Shown: piece after piece, positions 1-6,225 of the stretch
How positions within the stretch are numbered: position 1 is the first letter of the stretch
Layout: every line of letters starts with the position of its first letter
NCBI GenBank assembly: GCA_016872125.1
Contig: VHBD01000089.1
Span: 1 to 6,394 of the forward strand
Direction: 5' to 3'
Length of the DNA: 6,394 bases
Source: Sphingomonadales bacterium
GTDB taxonomy: Bacteria > Bacteroidota > Bacteroidia > UBA7662
Translations under genes and position numbers: made by a program
The notes under the pieces: generated by a model
Told to the model about the DNA's origin: nothing
What the model saw: only the letters and a program-made list of their open reading frames with translations
Database searches by the model: none

Positions 1-709
1 GCCTGCTGTGGGGCCTGGCGGAGGCGCTGGCCTTGTGCATTTTCCCATGGAATCTCCTGCAAGGCGACTGGAAATACGCCCCAACCTTGCCCACGAACTG
101 ATTGAATCAGGATTTCAGGTGGATTTTGAATCGGATTGGAGCGATTGGGCCGAAGGTGGGCAGTACCTGGAAGGCACCGGAAGTATGGTGCTCGACCACC
201 AGCATCGCGTTGCCTATGCCGCCCTTTCGAGTCGAACCAGTATTTTGCTTTTTCGATCATGGTGTTCGGCCTTTGGCTACGACCCGATGTCCTTCGAAAC
301 CGCGGATCGGGATGGTCACCCCTTGTACCATACCAACGTGGTCATGAGCCTAGGGCGTCGCCTTGCCTTCTGGGGTAGCGAGACCGTGGACCCCTTGGCC
401 AGGCATGAAATTCATCGCCGCTTGCAGGACAGCGGAAGGTTGGTCATCGATTTGAATCTGCGGCAAATCAGCGAATTTGGGGCGAATGTCTTGGAAGCCT
501 ATTCCGCTGACGGCACACCCCATTGGATAGCCTCGCAACGGGCCATTGCATCATGGACCGGCGACCAACGTCGAACCATAGAATCCTATTCTTCAATCTT
601 GGCTGTTGATATTCCCACCATTGAGCGCATTGGTGGCGGTTCGGCCCGCTGCATGCTGGCCGAAAACTATCTCCCACCCCGCCTTAACGTGTCGGTAGAA
701 AAAATTTAA
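1..709 (+). CDS. ctlX: CtlX-type amidinohydrolase (citrulline/arginine-deiminase-related), 5'-truncated
   Basis: The gene is open from the window edge (first full codon at base 2) to TAA at 707-709, giving about 235 residues; full-length relatives are about 300, so roughly the first 60-70 residues lie upstream. Counting from the GTG at base 8, recognisable family blocks are FPMESPARR (12-20), YLEGTGSMVLD (53-63), SSRTS (74-78), YHTNVVMSLG (107-116) and IGGGSARCMLAE (208-219). The family belongs to the guanidino-group-modifying (pentein) superfamily; by family knowledge His108 and Cys215 are the catalytic pair, and Glu55 and Asp63 are probable substrate-side acidic residues. Relatives called CtlX hydrolyse citrulline, and others are annotated as arginine-deiminase or dimethylargininase-related, so the exact substrate is uncertain. 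The protein is cytosolic. The gene converges on the btuG-like gene with only 12 bp between stop codons. Nothing ties it to the B12 genes. The GTG at base 8 is not believed to be the true start. Confidence 0.85.
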   Translation, partial: PAVGPGGGAGLVHFPMESPARRLEIRPNLAHELIESGFQVDFESDWSDWAEGGQYLEGTGSMVLDHQHRVAYAALSSRTSILLFRSWCSAFGYDPMSFETADRDGHPLYHTNVVMSLGRRLAFWGSETVDPLARHEIHRRLQDSGRLVIDLNLRQISEFGANVLEAYSADGTPHWIASQRAIASWTGDQRRTIESYSSILAVDIPTIERIGGGSARCMLAENYLPPRLNVSVEKI

Positions 710-721
710 CGCCGCATTTAC

Positions 722-1819
722 TTAAGGCACAAAAAACACATGACCCGGGCCAATCCCCGTTGCAAAAGAATCAAGGAGTGCCCATTGATTGTTGAATCGA
801 TAACACTTTCCAGCCTGTACGAAATTTCCTGCATCCGTAGCAACCAACGAGCGTTCTCCGTATGGATCAAAGGCAATATGATAGAAAACTCTAGAGATTA
901 GTGGTACTCCTGGACTGACCGAAGTATTAGACCACGGTAAATCAAGGCGATGTAAGCCGGCATTTTGACTAGCTTCTAGCTGATAGATTACTGAATTCCC
1001 TGCCGGTGTCAATACCATGTCCTTAGGGTGTTGACTTGTAAGCGCAAAGCTATTGGAAGCCGTAACCTGAAGCGAATTCGTCGAAAAGAGATGCACAGAG
1101 CCCGCTGTCTCCGTCCCTGCCCAACTGGGACGTCCTGCGCATAACACCGCAACATTATTTTGCCAAGCAACCAAACTGTTGGGGCGATCCCCTACCACCA
1201 GATTAGCCACAAGGGTATCTGCATTGACATCCACCACCGAGACAAAATTTGAATCCCCGTTAGCTACCCACAATTGCGAACCGGTCAACAACAAAGCATC
1301 CGGGAAGGGGCCTACGGGAATCTCTTTCACTTTAAGTCGGCTCACTAAATCAATCACCGCGACTCGACCGTTACCCCCGAAACTCACCCATTCACTTACA
1401 TAGGCCTTCCCGCGTATGGCATCCACAGCAACCGCCGATGGTAAGGCCAAGCCCTGCAAAGTGCCTTCCGAAACCATGGTTTGTAAATTGACAAATTCTA
1501 TTTTACCTGCATTATTAACGACAATCACGCCTTGATTACCCTTGGCTTGCATGCTTTGAGCAATATTCCCCAAAGGCCTTTGATTTACCAACCCAAACAC
1601 ATCTTGTTCTACCCTATTTCCGTCTCGAGAAATCCAAGTTAACGTACCAGTTCCTGATCCAAATGGTCCTTCATTAACCACCCATAGACCATTGTTATAT
1701 GCTGATTTTGGCGGTTTTACCTCCTCTTTGGCACAAGATATCAGTATTAAGGAAAGGCAAATTAACCTTAAAAGGTTTTGACCGAAAAAGAGTGCAGGGT
1801 TTGATTGTGAAGTTTTCAT
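722..1819 (-). CDS. btuG: BtuG-like cobalamin-binding surface lipoprotein (DUF5074/YncE-type beta-propeller)
   Basis: This is a 365-residue lipoprotein. The ATG at 1819 is chosen over an upstream TTG at 1867 because it gives a proper signal peptide: hydrophobic LICLSLILISC with lipobox L-I-S-C29. Cys29 is followed by AKEEV, which fits the K-(D/E)2 surface-export signal known for Bacteroidota lipoproteins. The mature part opens with GLWVVNEGPFGSGTGTLTW and QDVFGLVNQRPLGN, then carries repeated blade-like units such as GRVAVIDL, VPVGP-type turns, LWVANGDSNFVSVVDV, AVLCAGRPSW and HPKDMVLTPAGNSVIY. This order matches the DUF5074/YncE-like propeller family that includes Bacteroides BtuG, which holds B12 at the cell surface and caps BtuB. 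It lies 51 bp downstream of the btuB stop with an AT-rich gap and no visible terminator, so it is probably co-transcribed under the same riboswitch. G+C is about 43% in sampled stretches, somewhat below its neighbours. Family and context agree; B12 binding itself is inferred. Confidence 0.82.
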   Translation of the reverse strand: MKTSQSNPALFFGQNLLRLICLSLILISCAKEEVKPPKSAYNNGLWVVNEGPFGSGTGTLTWISRDGNRVEQDVFGLVNQRPLGNIAQSMQAKGNQGVIVVNNAGKIEFVNLQTMVSEGTLQGLALPSAVAVDAIRGKAYVSEWVSFGGNGRVAVIDLVSRLKVKEIPVGPFPDALLLTGSQLWVANGDSNFVSVVDVNADTLVANLVVGDRPNSLVAWQNNVAVLCAGRPSWAGTETAGSVHLFSTNSLQVTASNSFALTSQHPKDMVLTPAGNSVIYQLEASQNAGLHRLDLPWSNTSVSPGVPLISRVFYHIAFDPYGERSLVATDAGNFVQAGKCYRFNNQWALLDSFATGIGPGHVFFVP

Positions 1820-1870
1820 AATTTTTTTAGGGTTTAATTGAAGAAAAAATTGATAGAGGGATATCAAAAA

Positions 1871-3868
1871 TTAAAATTTTGAATAAAAAGTAACATGAGC
1901 TTGACTCCCGGGCTGCGGGAACCAAGGAACTTCTTGGTAAGTGACGTCAGTGAGATTTCTAAGCCCAAGGGACAGCCTGTATCGGCGTTTCTCGTAACCA
2001 ATACCCGCATGGCACAATACATACGCAGGCAATGACTCCGTACCATCAAGGGTGGTCGAGCGGGATGACACCGCAGTCACGATAATTTGCGCAAAAGAAG
2101 ATCTTCGATGGTAAATCCCTTGTACCCAGGCCTTGTGGATTGGAACATAAGGTAATTGTGGGTTCAGACTGTTCAGGGGACCCGCCCAGCTTCGGTTCCC
2201 CTGGTATTCTGCACTAAGAGCCCAATGAGGCTGCCTCTCCAAAGAAGAAAATTGTAGACTTGCTTCCAAACCCATGGCTTGGCTTTGATCGAGATTCGAT
2301 GGTGACCACCATGATTGGTTCGGTAGGGGCTGCCACCAAATCTTATCCCGCATGGTCCTTGCATAGATCAGGCCTTGACTCTTGAGCTTGAACCAACGCC
2401 CCTGATAATACCATGACCCACCAAACTCCGCTTGCTGCATTTTCTCTGGCCGCAAAGCAAGGTTTCCGCCAGGTACCCAAAAACGATCGTTGAAGCTAGG
2501 CGGGTTCAAGGCACGACGGTATTCCAACCACACCAAACGGCTTGGCCCACTTCGATTCCAACGGAATTGTACAGCAGGGGGCATAGACTGGCCTTGCAAG
2601 AATTCCTTTTGGAATTGAATCTTATAATCCGACCGGCCTCTATTCAAGGCCAATGGCACGACCAAAGCCCAACGATCCTGTAGAATTTCCCCAACATATT
2701 GCGAAGACTGCGCTCGTTGACGATCCCACTGAGCCCTCGCCTGTATATGCCAACCGAATTTCTTGTATTCGATGCCAGTCCGCGACTGAAGTAGTTCAAA
2801 TCTATGCAAACCACTTATTCCCTGAAGGGTATCCAAGTATCGGTTGAGATCCTTTTGGTAGCCTTGGGCAATCCATACATGATACCCTTGACTTAGATCT
2901 TGGTGCCACGTCGTTTGGATTCGCAACATACTATCGTTTTGCCTAGCCGAATTGGGTCTTGAGGTCAAAGACGCAGGTATTCCCCGACGATGACCTTGAG
3001 CCCAAATTTCAATTTCCACATAGGATCGGGGTTGGTATTGGTAGCGAAGGTGTTGCAGAATGCCTTTTTGATCCCAGTCTGCGCCACTCATCACGGATCT
3101 TGGCGATCCCACAACGGCGGTATTCCGGTACATGTAGAGATTTGGGTTCACCGTTCCCAACATTCGGGTAGAACTGAACCAACGGCTTTTGCTGTACCTC
3201 ATCGCCAAGCCCATGGAACGCTCCCCTGAAGTGCCGATCGTCAGCGAAATTTCTCTTACCCATGGAAATACAGGGCCTCCCAAAACCTGTCGGAGAAAGC
3301 TATTTTGCTCGGGGGACGGCCGAAGGTCAATCTGACCACCAAGGCCATATCCCCCAGATTGCACCGCGTCCGATCCGTTTAAGATATTCATTTCAGGAAA
3401 AAGCCAAGCGGGAATTAATTGCAAATCCATGGTACGGTTCATGGGATTATTCAGTGCGAAATCTCCCCAAGTCAGATCGTTTTGGTTACCGGAACAGCCG
3501 CGGTACAACAAAGTGGTTAACGCTCCAGGAACTGATTGTCGTAGAGCCATGGTGCTTTGGACTCCCCACAGATCAGCCGCAGAATGCAGGGGCATCCATC
3601 TCAATGACACAGTATCCAATTTCAATATCGAAGAGCGGAAGCGTAATTCGGAAACCTCCACAGGTGATAAATCCTTTTTCAAGAAAGGGATCCGTAAACC
3701 CCGCCCCTCAATTGTCGTGTCGAGAAATTCCCAATTTTCATTTTCGAAACTACTGGCCAATGTTTCCTTGACCATATACGTTCCAAGAGCCAAGAACACG
3801 ACACTCCAAGCCATTCCCCGTAGGAGAGAATTACACTTCTGAATATCATCTGGCCGGACCTGTTGCAT
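1871..3868 (-). CDS. btuB: BtuB-like TonB-dependent outer-membrane cobalamin receptor
   Basis: A 665-residue receptor starting at the first ATG after the riboswitch; an in-frame TTG at 3901 and an ATG at 3814 are less likely starts. Residues about 20-33 (AWSVVFLALGTYMV) form a signal-peptide core, with probable cleavage near ETLA (35-38). LDTVSL at 84-89 resembles the TonB box of E. coli BtuB (DTLVV). The plug follows at about 95-185: LHSAADLWG, QSVPGALTTLLYRG, NDLTWGDFALNNPMNRTMDL, LIPAWLFPEMNILNG and GGYGLGGQIDL. The rest is barrel, ending in NLTDVTYQEVPWFPQPGSQ and a terminal Phe, as is normal for this fold. No carboxypeptidase-like N-terminal domain is present; instead about 45 residues of unrecognised sequence separate the signal peptide from the TonB box. 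The substrate assignment rests mainly on the cobalamin riboswitch directly upstream, the BtuF-like gene before it and the BtuG-like gene after it. Energy would come from TonB-ExbBD, which are not in this window. Confidence 0.88.
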   Translation of the reverse strand: MQQVRPDDIQKCNSLLRGMAWSVVFLALGTYMVKETLASSFENENWEFLDTTIEGRGLRIPFLKKDLSPVEVSELRFRSSILKLDTVSLRWMPLHSAADLWGVQSTMALRQSVPGALTTLLYRGCSGNQNDLTWGDFALNNPMNRTMDLQLIPAWLFPEMNILNGSDAVQSGGYGLGGQIDLRPSPEQNSFLRQVLGGPVFPWVREISLTIGTSGERSMGLAMRYSKSRWFSSTRMLGTVNPNLYMYRNTAVVGSPRSVMSGADWDQKGILQHLRYQYQPRSYVEIEIWAQGHRRGIPASLTSRPNSARQNDSMLRIQTTWHQDLSQGYHVWIAQGYQKDLNRYLDTLQGISGLHRFELLQSRTGIEYKKFGWHIQARAQWDRQRAQSSQYVGEILQDRWALVVPLALNRGRSDYKIQFQKEFLQGQSMPPAVQFRWNRSGPSRLVWLEYRRALNPPSFNDRFWVPGGNLALRPEKMQQAEFGGSWYYQGRWFKLKSQGLIYARTMRDKIWWQPLPNQSWWSPSNLDQSQAMGLEASLQFSSLERQPHWALSAEYQGNRSWAGPLNSLNPQLPYVPIHKAWVQGIYHRRSSFAQIIVTAVSSRSTTLDGTESLPAYVLCHAGIGYEKRRYRLSLGLRNLTDVTYQEVPWFPQPGSQAHVTFYSKF

Positions 3869-3956
3869 ATTCTGTTGAGGGTCAAATTTTTCAAATCCCA
3901 AAACAGAGCAGACCGGACCAATAGCACCAAGATGCCATGGCTTGCCAAGCTACCCT

Positions 3957-3978
3957 GAGTTTTTGATCCAGAAAACTC
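3957..3978 (-). promoter_or_regulatory. Expression-platform hairpin (probable P13) of the cobalamin riboswitch
   Basis: On the minus strand a 7-bp stem GAGTTTT/AAAACTC encloses the 8-base loop CTGGATCA, 10 bases after the riboswitch P1 helix. The loop's CTGG (plus-strand 3968-3971) is complementary to CCAG in the riboswitch L5 loop (plus-strand 4097-4100). In cobalamin riboswitches, ligand binding is read out by an L5-L13 kissing pair, so this hairpin is the natural P13. No U-tract follows, so it is not an intrinsic terminator. The pairing is only four bases long, so the assignment is probable rather than certain. Confidence 0.55.
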
Positions 3979-3988
3979 GACGGTGATG

Positions 3989-4160
3989 GCTTCAAGGCAG
4001 GTCTTCTGACTTGGCCCATTCCGAGCGCCTTCCCATGATAGGCGTTACCCTATCGCAGTGGCCTAATGCCCGGAATTGAAGCGGACCTTACAGCAGCTGG
4101 TACTGTACCGGAATTACACCGGTTTCCCTTTTCGTCCCATTTTCATGGGAACCTCAAAGC
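3989..4160 (-). promoter_or_regulatory. Cobalamin riboswitch controlling btuB-btuG
   Basis: The minus strand carries all the hallmark blocks of a class-I (adenosylcobalamin) riboswitch in order. There is a closing helix P1, GCTTTGAGG (4160-4152) with CCTTGAAGC (3997-3989), nine pairs including two G-U wobbles. A small hairpin TCCCAT-GAAA-ATGGGA (4150-4135) sits in the P2 position. These are followed by AAAAGGGAAACCGGTG, the TTCCGG arm of P3, CTGCTGTAAGG, then GCCACTG with a GATAGG/CCTATC arm and TGGGAAGGC (P6 region). It ends in the B12 box AAGTCAGAAGACCTGCCT (4012-3995). The P1 5' strand contains the TGA stop of the upstream btuF-like gene. By family knowledge, high adenosylcobalamin lowers expression of the gene downstream, here the btuB-like receptor and probably btuG. 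The btuB ATG lies 120 bases downstream. Confidence 0.97.
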
Positions 4161-4975
4161 GTCTCAAAGATACGCTGTTCTCGATGCCATTGATCAATTA
4201 TCTCACACACCCTATCAAACCCATCGCCCAAGGACCCGGGACCCGGTTGCAAAATCATGGAGGAGGGAATTTCATAAAGTTGTCCATTTTGAACAGCTTT
4301 CATGGAGGCCCACATCGGTCGGGAACGCAGGCGTTCCGGCTTGAATTTCTTACCGCACCATGAAACAAGAATGAGATCCGGGTTCAAGTTCACAACCTGC
4401 ATGGGATCGGCCACAATGCGATCACAGGCCAAGGCCCCATCACGATGATGCGCAAATACATCATCGCCTCCCGCCGCTTCCACCAATTCGCTCACCCATT
4501 GGATTCCCGTGATGAGGGGATCGTACCATTCTTCAAAATACACCCTGGGCCGGAGAATTTGCTTGCTGTTCACCTCGTGCCTGGCCTCAAGTCTTCGGCG
4601 ATAATGAAGGGCTAATTCCATTGCCTCTGCGCTCTTGCCTACCAAAGCGCCGATTTGGACCATGGTTTTGAGAATTTCTTCCACCGAACGGTGGTTGTTT
4701 ATCAACACGGTAACACCTCGTTTGATAAGAGCTTGCGCGATATCGGCCTGTATATCGGAAAAGCCGATGACCAAATCCGGTTTCAACGCCAGGATAGCAG
4801 GGATATCCGCCTCGGTGAATGCCGAGACTTTAGGCTTTGCTTTGCGTGCTTGCATTGGCCTTACCGTAAATCCCGATATTCCGACAATGCGATCAGACTC
4901 CCCCAGCATGTACAGGATTTCGGTAGGCTCTTCGGTCAAGCATACAATCCGTTGGGGGTAACAATCAAGATGCAT
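4154..4975 (-). CDS. btuF: BtuF-like cobalamin-binding protein (class III periplasmic-binding fold) without a signal peptide
   Basis: A 273-residue protein of the Peripla_BP_2/BtuF family. Family blocks are RIVCLTEEPTEILYMLGE (9-26), RIVGISGFTVRP (29-40), KPKVSAFTEADI (47-58), LKPDLVIGFSDIQADIA (64-80), a long linking helix around 95-135, RPRVYFEEWYDPLITGIQWV (142-161), VEAAGGDDVF (165-174), LNPDLILVSWCGKKFKPE (197-214) and YEIPSSMILQPGPGSLGDGF (234-253). These blocks match a widespread subfamily annotated as cobalamin-binding ABC substrate proteins that commonly lack a signal peptide. None is visible here from the ATG at 4975, nor from a GTG at 4999. The ATG overlaps the end of the DUF5522 gene by 11 bases, implying translational coupling. 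No BtuC or BtuD partner is in the window, so whether it serves an ABC importer or binds corrinoid in the cytoplasm is open. Its stop codon lies in the riboswitch P1 strand. Confidence 0.82.
   Translation of the reverse strand: MHLDCYPQRIVCLTEEPTEILYMLGESDRIVGISGFTVRPMQARKAKPKVSAFTEADIPAILALKPDLVIGFSDIQADIAQALIKRGVTVLINNHRSVEEILKTMVQIGALVGKSAEAMELALHYRRRLEARHEVNSKQILRPRVYFEEWYDPLITGIQWVSELVEAAGGDDVFAHHRDGALACDRIVADPMQVVNLNPDLILVSWCGKKFKPERLRSRPMWASMKAVQNGQLYEIPSSMILQPGPGSLGDGFDRVCEIIDQWHREQRIFETL
4165..4198 (-). promoter_or_regulatory. Candidate Bacteroidota promoter inside the 3' end of btuF, driving riboswitch-btuB-btuG
   Basis: TATCTTTG (4172-4165, minus strand) is an exact match to the Bacteroidota -7 element TAnnTTTG. 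An ATTG (4198-4195) lies 22 bases further upstream, one mismatch from the -33 TTTG. RNA starting about four or five bases after the -7 element would begin at about 4160-4161, which is the first base of riboswitch P1. The element lies within the last five btuF codons. The -33 match is weak; the support comes from the -7 match and its position. Confidence 0.55.
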
Positions 4976-5297
4976 AAGGTGTCTTGAAACCGTAAACACA
5001 ATGCTTGCAGCCGCTTCGGCAACAATGACCCCTGATCATGTGGTAGGCCTCCGTAAAAACCAAATTCGATCCCTCCATCTCGTAATGAAACCCTTTTTGG
5101 AGGGGATCGTTCGCTTCGGGCGCACGATGACCCTTTACTTTTTCCAACAAGGCCTTTAGATGCGACTCACAATTAGCGCACAACACCGAATAAAATGTTT
5201 CGCTCCAATATTTTGGCGGGAATTCCGCGGCCAAATCCCTGGAAAATTCTTGCACCACCCCCTCACCGCATCGGCAACAGGTCCTCCCTTCGGGCAT
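4965..5297 (-). CDS. Small cysteine-rich protein: CWC-like N-terminus joined to a DUF5522 domain
   Basis: 110 residues, cytosolic, of unknown function. The N-terminal half has CCRCG at 7-11 and LCANC at 39-43, resembling the ends of the Cys_rich_CWC family, though the central C-x-C of that family is absent. The C-terminal half is a clear DUF5522 domain: KGFHYEMEGSNLVFTEAYH (68-86) and RGHCCRSGCKHCVYG (89-103), with Cys92, Cys93, Cys97 and Cys100. Such clusters suggest a metal site, probably zinc, but that is inference. The ATG at 5297 shares one base with the TAA of the DUF6580 gene (TAATG), and the 3' end overlaps btuF by 11 bases, so all three genes look translationally coupled. No direct role in B12 metabolism is known to me. 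The same joined or adjacent arrangement occurs as a housekeeping-like feature in Bacteroidota, so the link to B12 may be incidental. Confidence 0.75.
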   Translation of the reverse strand: MPEGRTCCRCGEGVVQEFSRDLAAEFPPKYWSETFYSVLCANCESHLKALLEKVKGHRAPEANDPLQKGFHYEMEGSNLVFTEAYHMIRGHCCRSGCKHCVYGFKTPYAS

Positions 5298-5887
5298 TAT
5301 CGATGAGAAATCGTCGCCGGAACAGGTTTTAGAATAGCCCAGCGATTTTGCATCAAATGGTAAGCCCCAAACAAAAGCGCGCTATAAAAGATGTCTCCCA
5401 AAACAGTCCCTTGAAGAAAGGGGATCCCCGCAGCATAACATGTCATTAATCCCGCTATCGTTTGAGGATACGTCGTCGAGCCCACCCAACATCCCAGGTT
5501 ACTCACCGCAAAAAAGATCAGCGACGCGACCCCTGCAGACCCAAAGACTCGACCAACAGATACCTTGCGTAAAAGCAACCATCCTGCCATGGAAATCAAG
5601 GCATAGGATCCGTAGGTCCAATAGAAACCTGGAGAAATCCACGTAAACTCCGGATAAAAGCGAGCATACACACCGTTGTTGAGGAGCAAATCACTCAGCC
5701 AAGTGGCCGCAATCGGCACCCCCAATGCCATCCACTGCCGCCCAAAATGGGCCGAACCAAACAAGGCGATGGCCCCCAAGGGAGAAAAATTATGCATATG
5801 GGGAATGACCCTGCTCAGTGCCGCCAACAGGATCATGGCAGACAACACGAAGTATTGGAGCGCTGTTTTGGATTGCATCTTACTCAT
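5297..5887 (-). CDS. DUF6580-family polytopic inner-membrane protein, possible ECF S-component-like transporter
   Basis: 196 residues from the ATG at 5887. An in-frame ATG at 5956 would add 23 residues, and one at 5878 would remove three. I prefer 5887 because family members begin just ahead of the first helix. About six hydrophobic segments are visible, near 10-25, 37-48, 51-69, 88-106, 115-130 and 160-178. Family blocks are LAALSRVIPHMHNFSPLGAI (21-40), LFGSAHFG, ATWLSDLLLNNGVY (61-74), YGSYALI, FFAVSNLGCWVGSTTYPQT (125-143), GLMTCYAAGIPF (146-157) and GDIFYSALLFG (164-174). Databases call this family a putative transport protein, and its length and topology fit vitamin S-components. No substrate is established. 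It is the first gene of a coupled set leading into the BtuF-like protein, so corrinoid transport is a reasonable guess. Cys133 and Cys150 lie in conserved blocks. Confidence 0.8.
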   Translation of the reverse strand: MSKMQSKTALQYFVLSAMILLAALSRVIPHMHNFSPLGAIALFGSAHFGRQWMALGVPIAATWLSDLLLNNGVYARFYPEFTWISPGFYWTYGSYALISMAGWLLLRKVSVGRVFGSAGVASLIFFAVSNLGCWVGSTTYPQTIAGLMTCYAAGIPFLQGTVLGDIFYSALLFGAYHLMQNRWAILKPVPATISHR

Positions 5888-5894
5888 TTTGATG

Positions 5895-5902
5895 CAAAAA
5901 TA
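5895..5902 (-). promoter_or_regulatory. Candidate -7 promoter element upstream of the DUF6580-DUF5522-btuF set
   Basis: TATTTTTG on the minus strand exactly matches TAnnTTTG and lies seven bases upstream of the ATG at 5887, so the transcript would be almost leaderless. No TTTG is found at the expected -33 distance. A second, imperfect element (TATGTTTTG, 5994-5986) would instead serve the ATG at 5956. Which is used decides the protein's N-terminus. Confidence 0.3.
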
Positions 5903-6015
5903 ACCCACGACCCCATAAATGGTTCTTAATCGGACTATCTGATTCGCTTTCGACATCTTGGAATCAAGCTAAGGCTCTAACCACGCAAAACATACCATTC
6001 ATCGCATTGGAGGGA

Positions 6016-6225
6016 TTAATGCCTCAAAAGCATGGATGCGGTGGCCATCACGGCACCTTTGGAATCACGCAAAAGAAGCCAAAAATTACCGGGAACAAGA
6101 GTTTGAGGAAGAGCCATGGTGGGGTTTTCGAGGTCCAGGCGAGCACCGTAGACCGTCGTACCCGTTGGGTTCTTCAATTCAACTCAATATCCTTGCCCAG
6201 GCTGAAGCAGCTCCGTTTCATTGGT
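6016..6225 (-). pseudogene. Decayed coding segment resembling a T9SS-type C-terminal domain, with an in-frame stop
   Basis: Read on the minus strand in the same frame as the T9SS gene just upstream, the sequence after that gene's TAA continues as TNETELLQPGQGY, a TGA (6186-6184), then VELKNPTGTTVYG, LDLENP, LVPGNFWLLLRDSKG and MLLRH before TAA at 6018-6016. The second part has the layout of a type A sorting domain: a strand-TG-strand opening, an L-x-PG-x-(F/Y) turn, a D-x-x-G hairpin and a basic end. A Trp at the TGA would restore the common phrase PGQGYWV, so TGG-to-TGA decay is plausible. Base composition is about 52% G+C, like the main genes and unlike the AT-rich gene before it. There is no convincing start codon of its own. 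It could also be chance readability of an intergenic stretch. Confidence 0.35.

Noticed and set aside
1820..1867. TTG start at 1867 for the btuG-like lipoprotein
   Set aside because: It adds 16 residues before a complete lipoprotein signal peptide that already starts at an ATG (1819).
3262..3842. Plus-strand open frames of 137-169 codons opposite the btuB 5' half
   Set aside because: They lie entirely antisense to a well-supported TonB-dependent receptor, show no recognisable motifs and overlap each other in different frames.
3869..3901. TTG start at 3901 for the btuB-like receptor
   Set aside because: It only lengthens the sequence ahead of the signal peptide; the ATG at 3868 gives a normal export signal and is the first ATG in frame after the upstream stop.
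3930..3950. Palindromes GCCATGGC and GCTTGGCAAGC in the btuB leader as a terminator or operator
   Set aside because: The stems are only four base pairs long and there is no U-tract; they are too weak to call.
4976..4999. GTG start at 4999 for the btuF-like protein to supply a signal peptide
   Set aside because: The eight added residues (MFTVSRHL) do not form a signal peptide, and the overlap with the upstream gene would grow to 35 bases; ATG 4975 fits the family start.
6184..6186. UGA read as tryptophan (alternative genetic code) to explain PGQGY-stop-VEL
   Set aside because: The btuF-like and DUF5522 genes both end with TGA at the natural ends of their families, so TGA is a stop in this genome; a nonsense mutation fits better.
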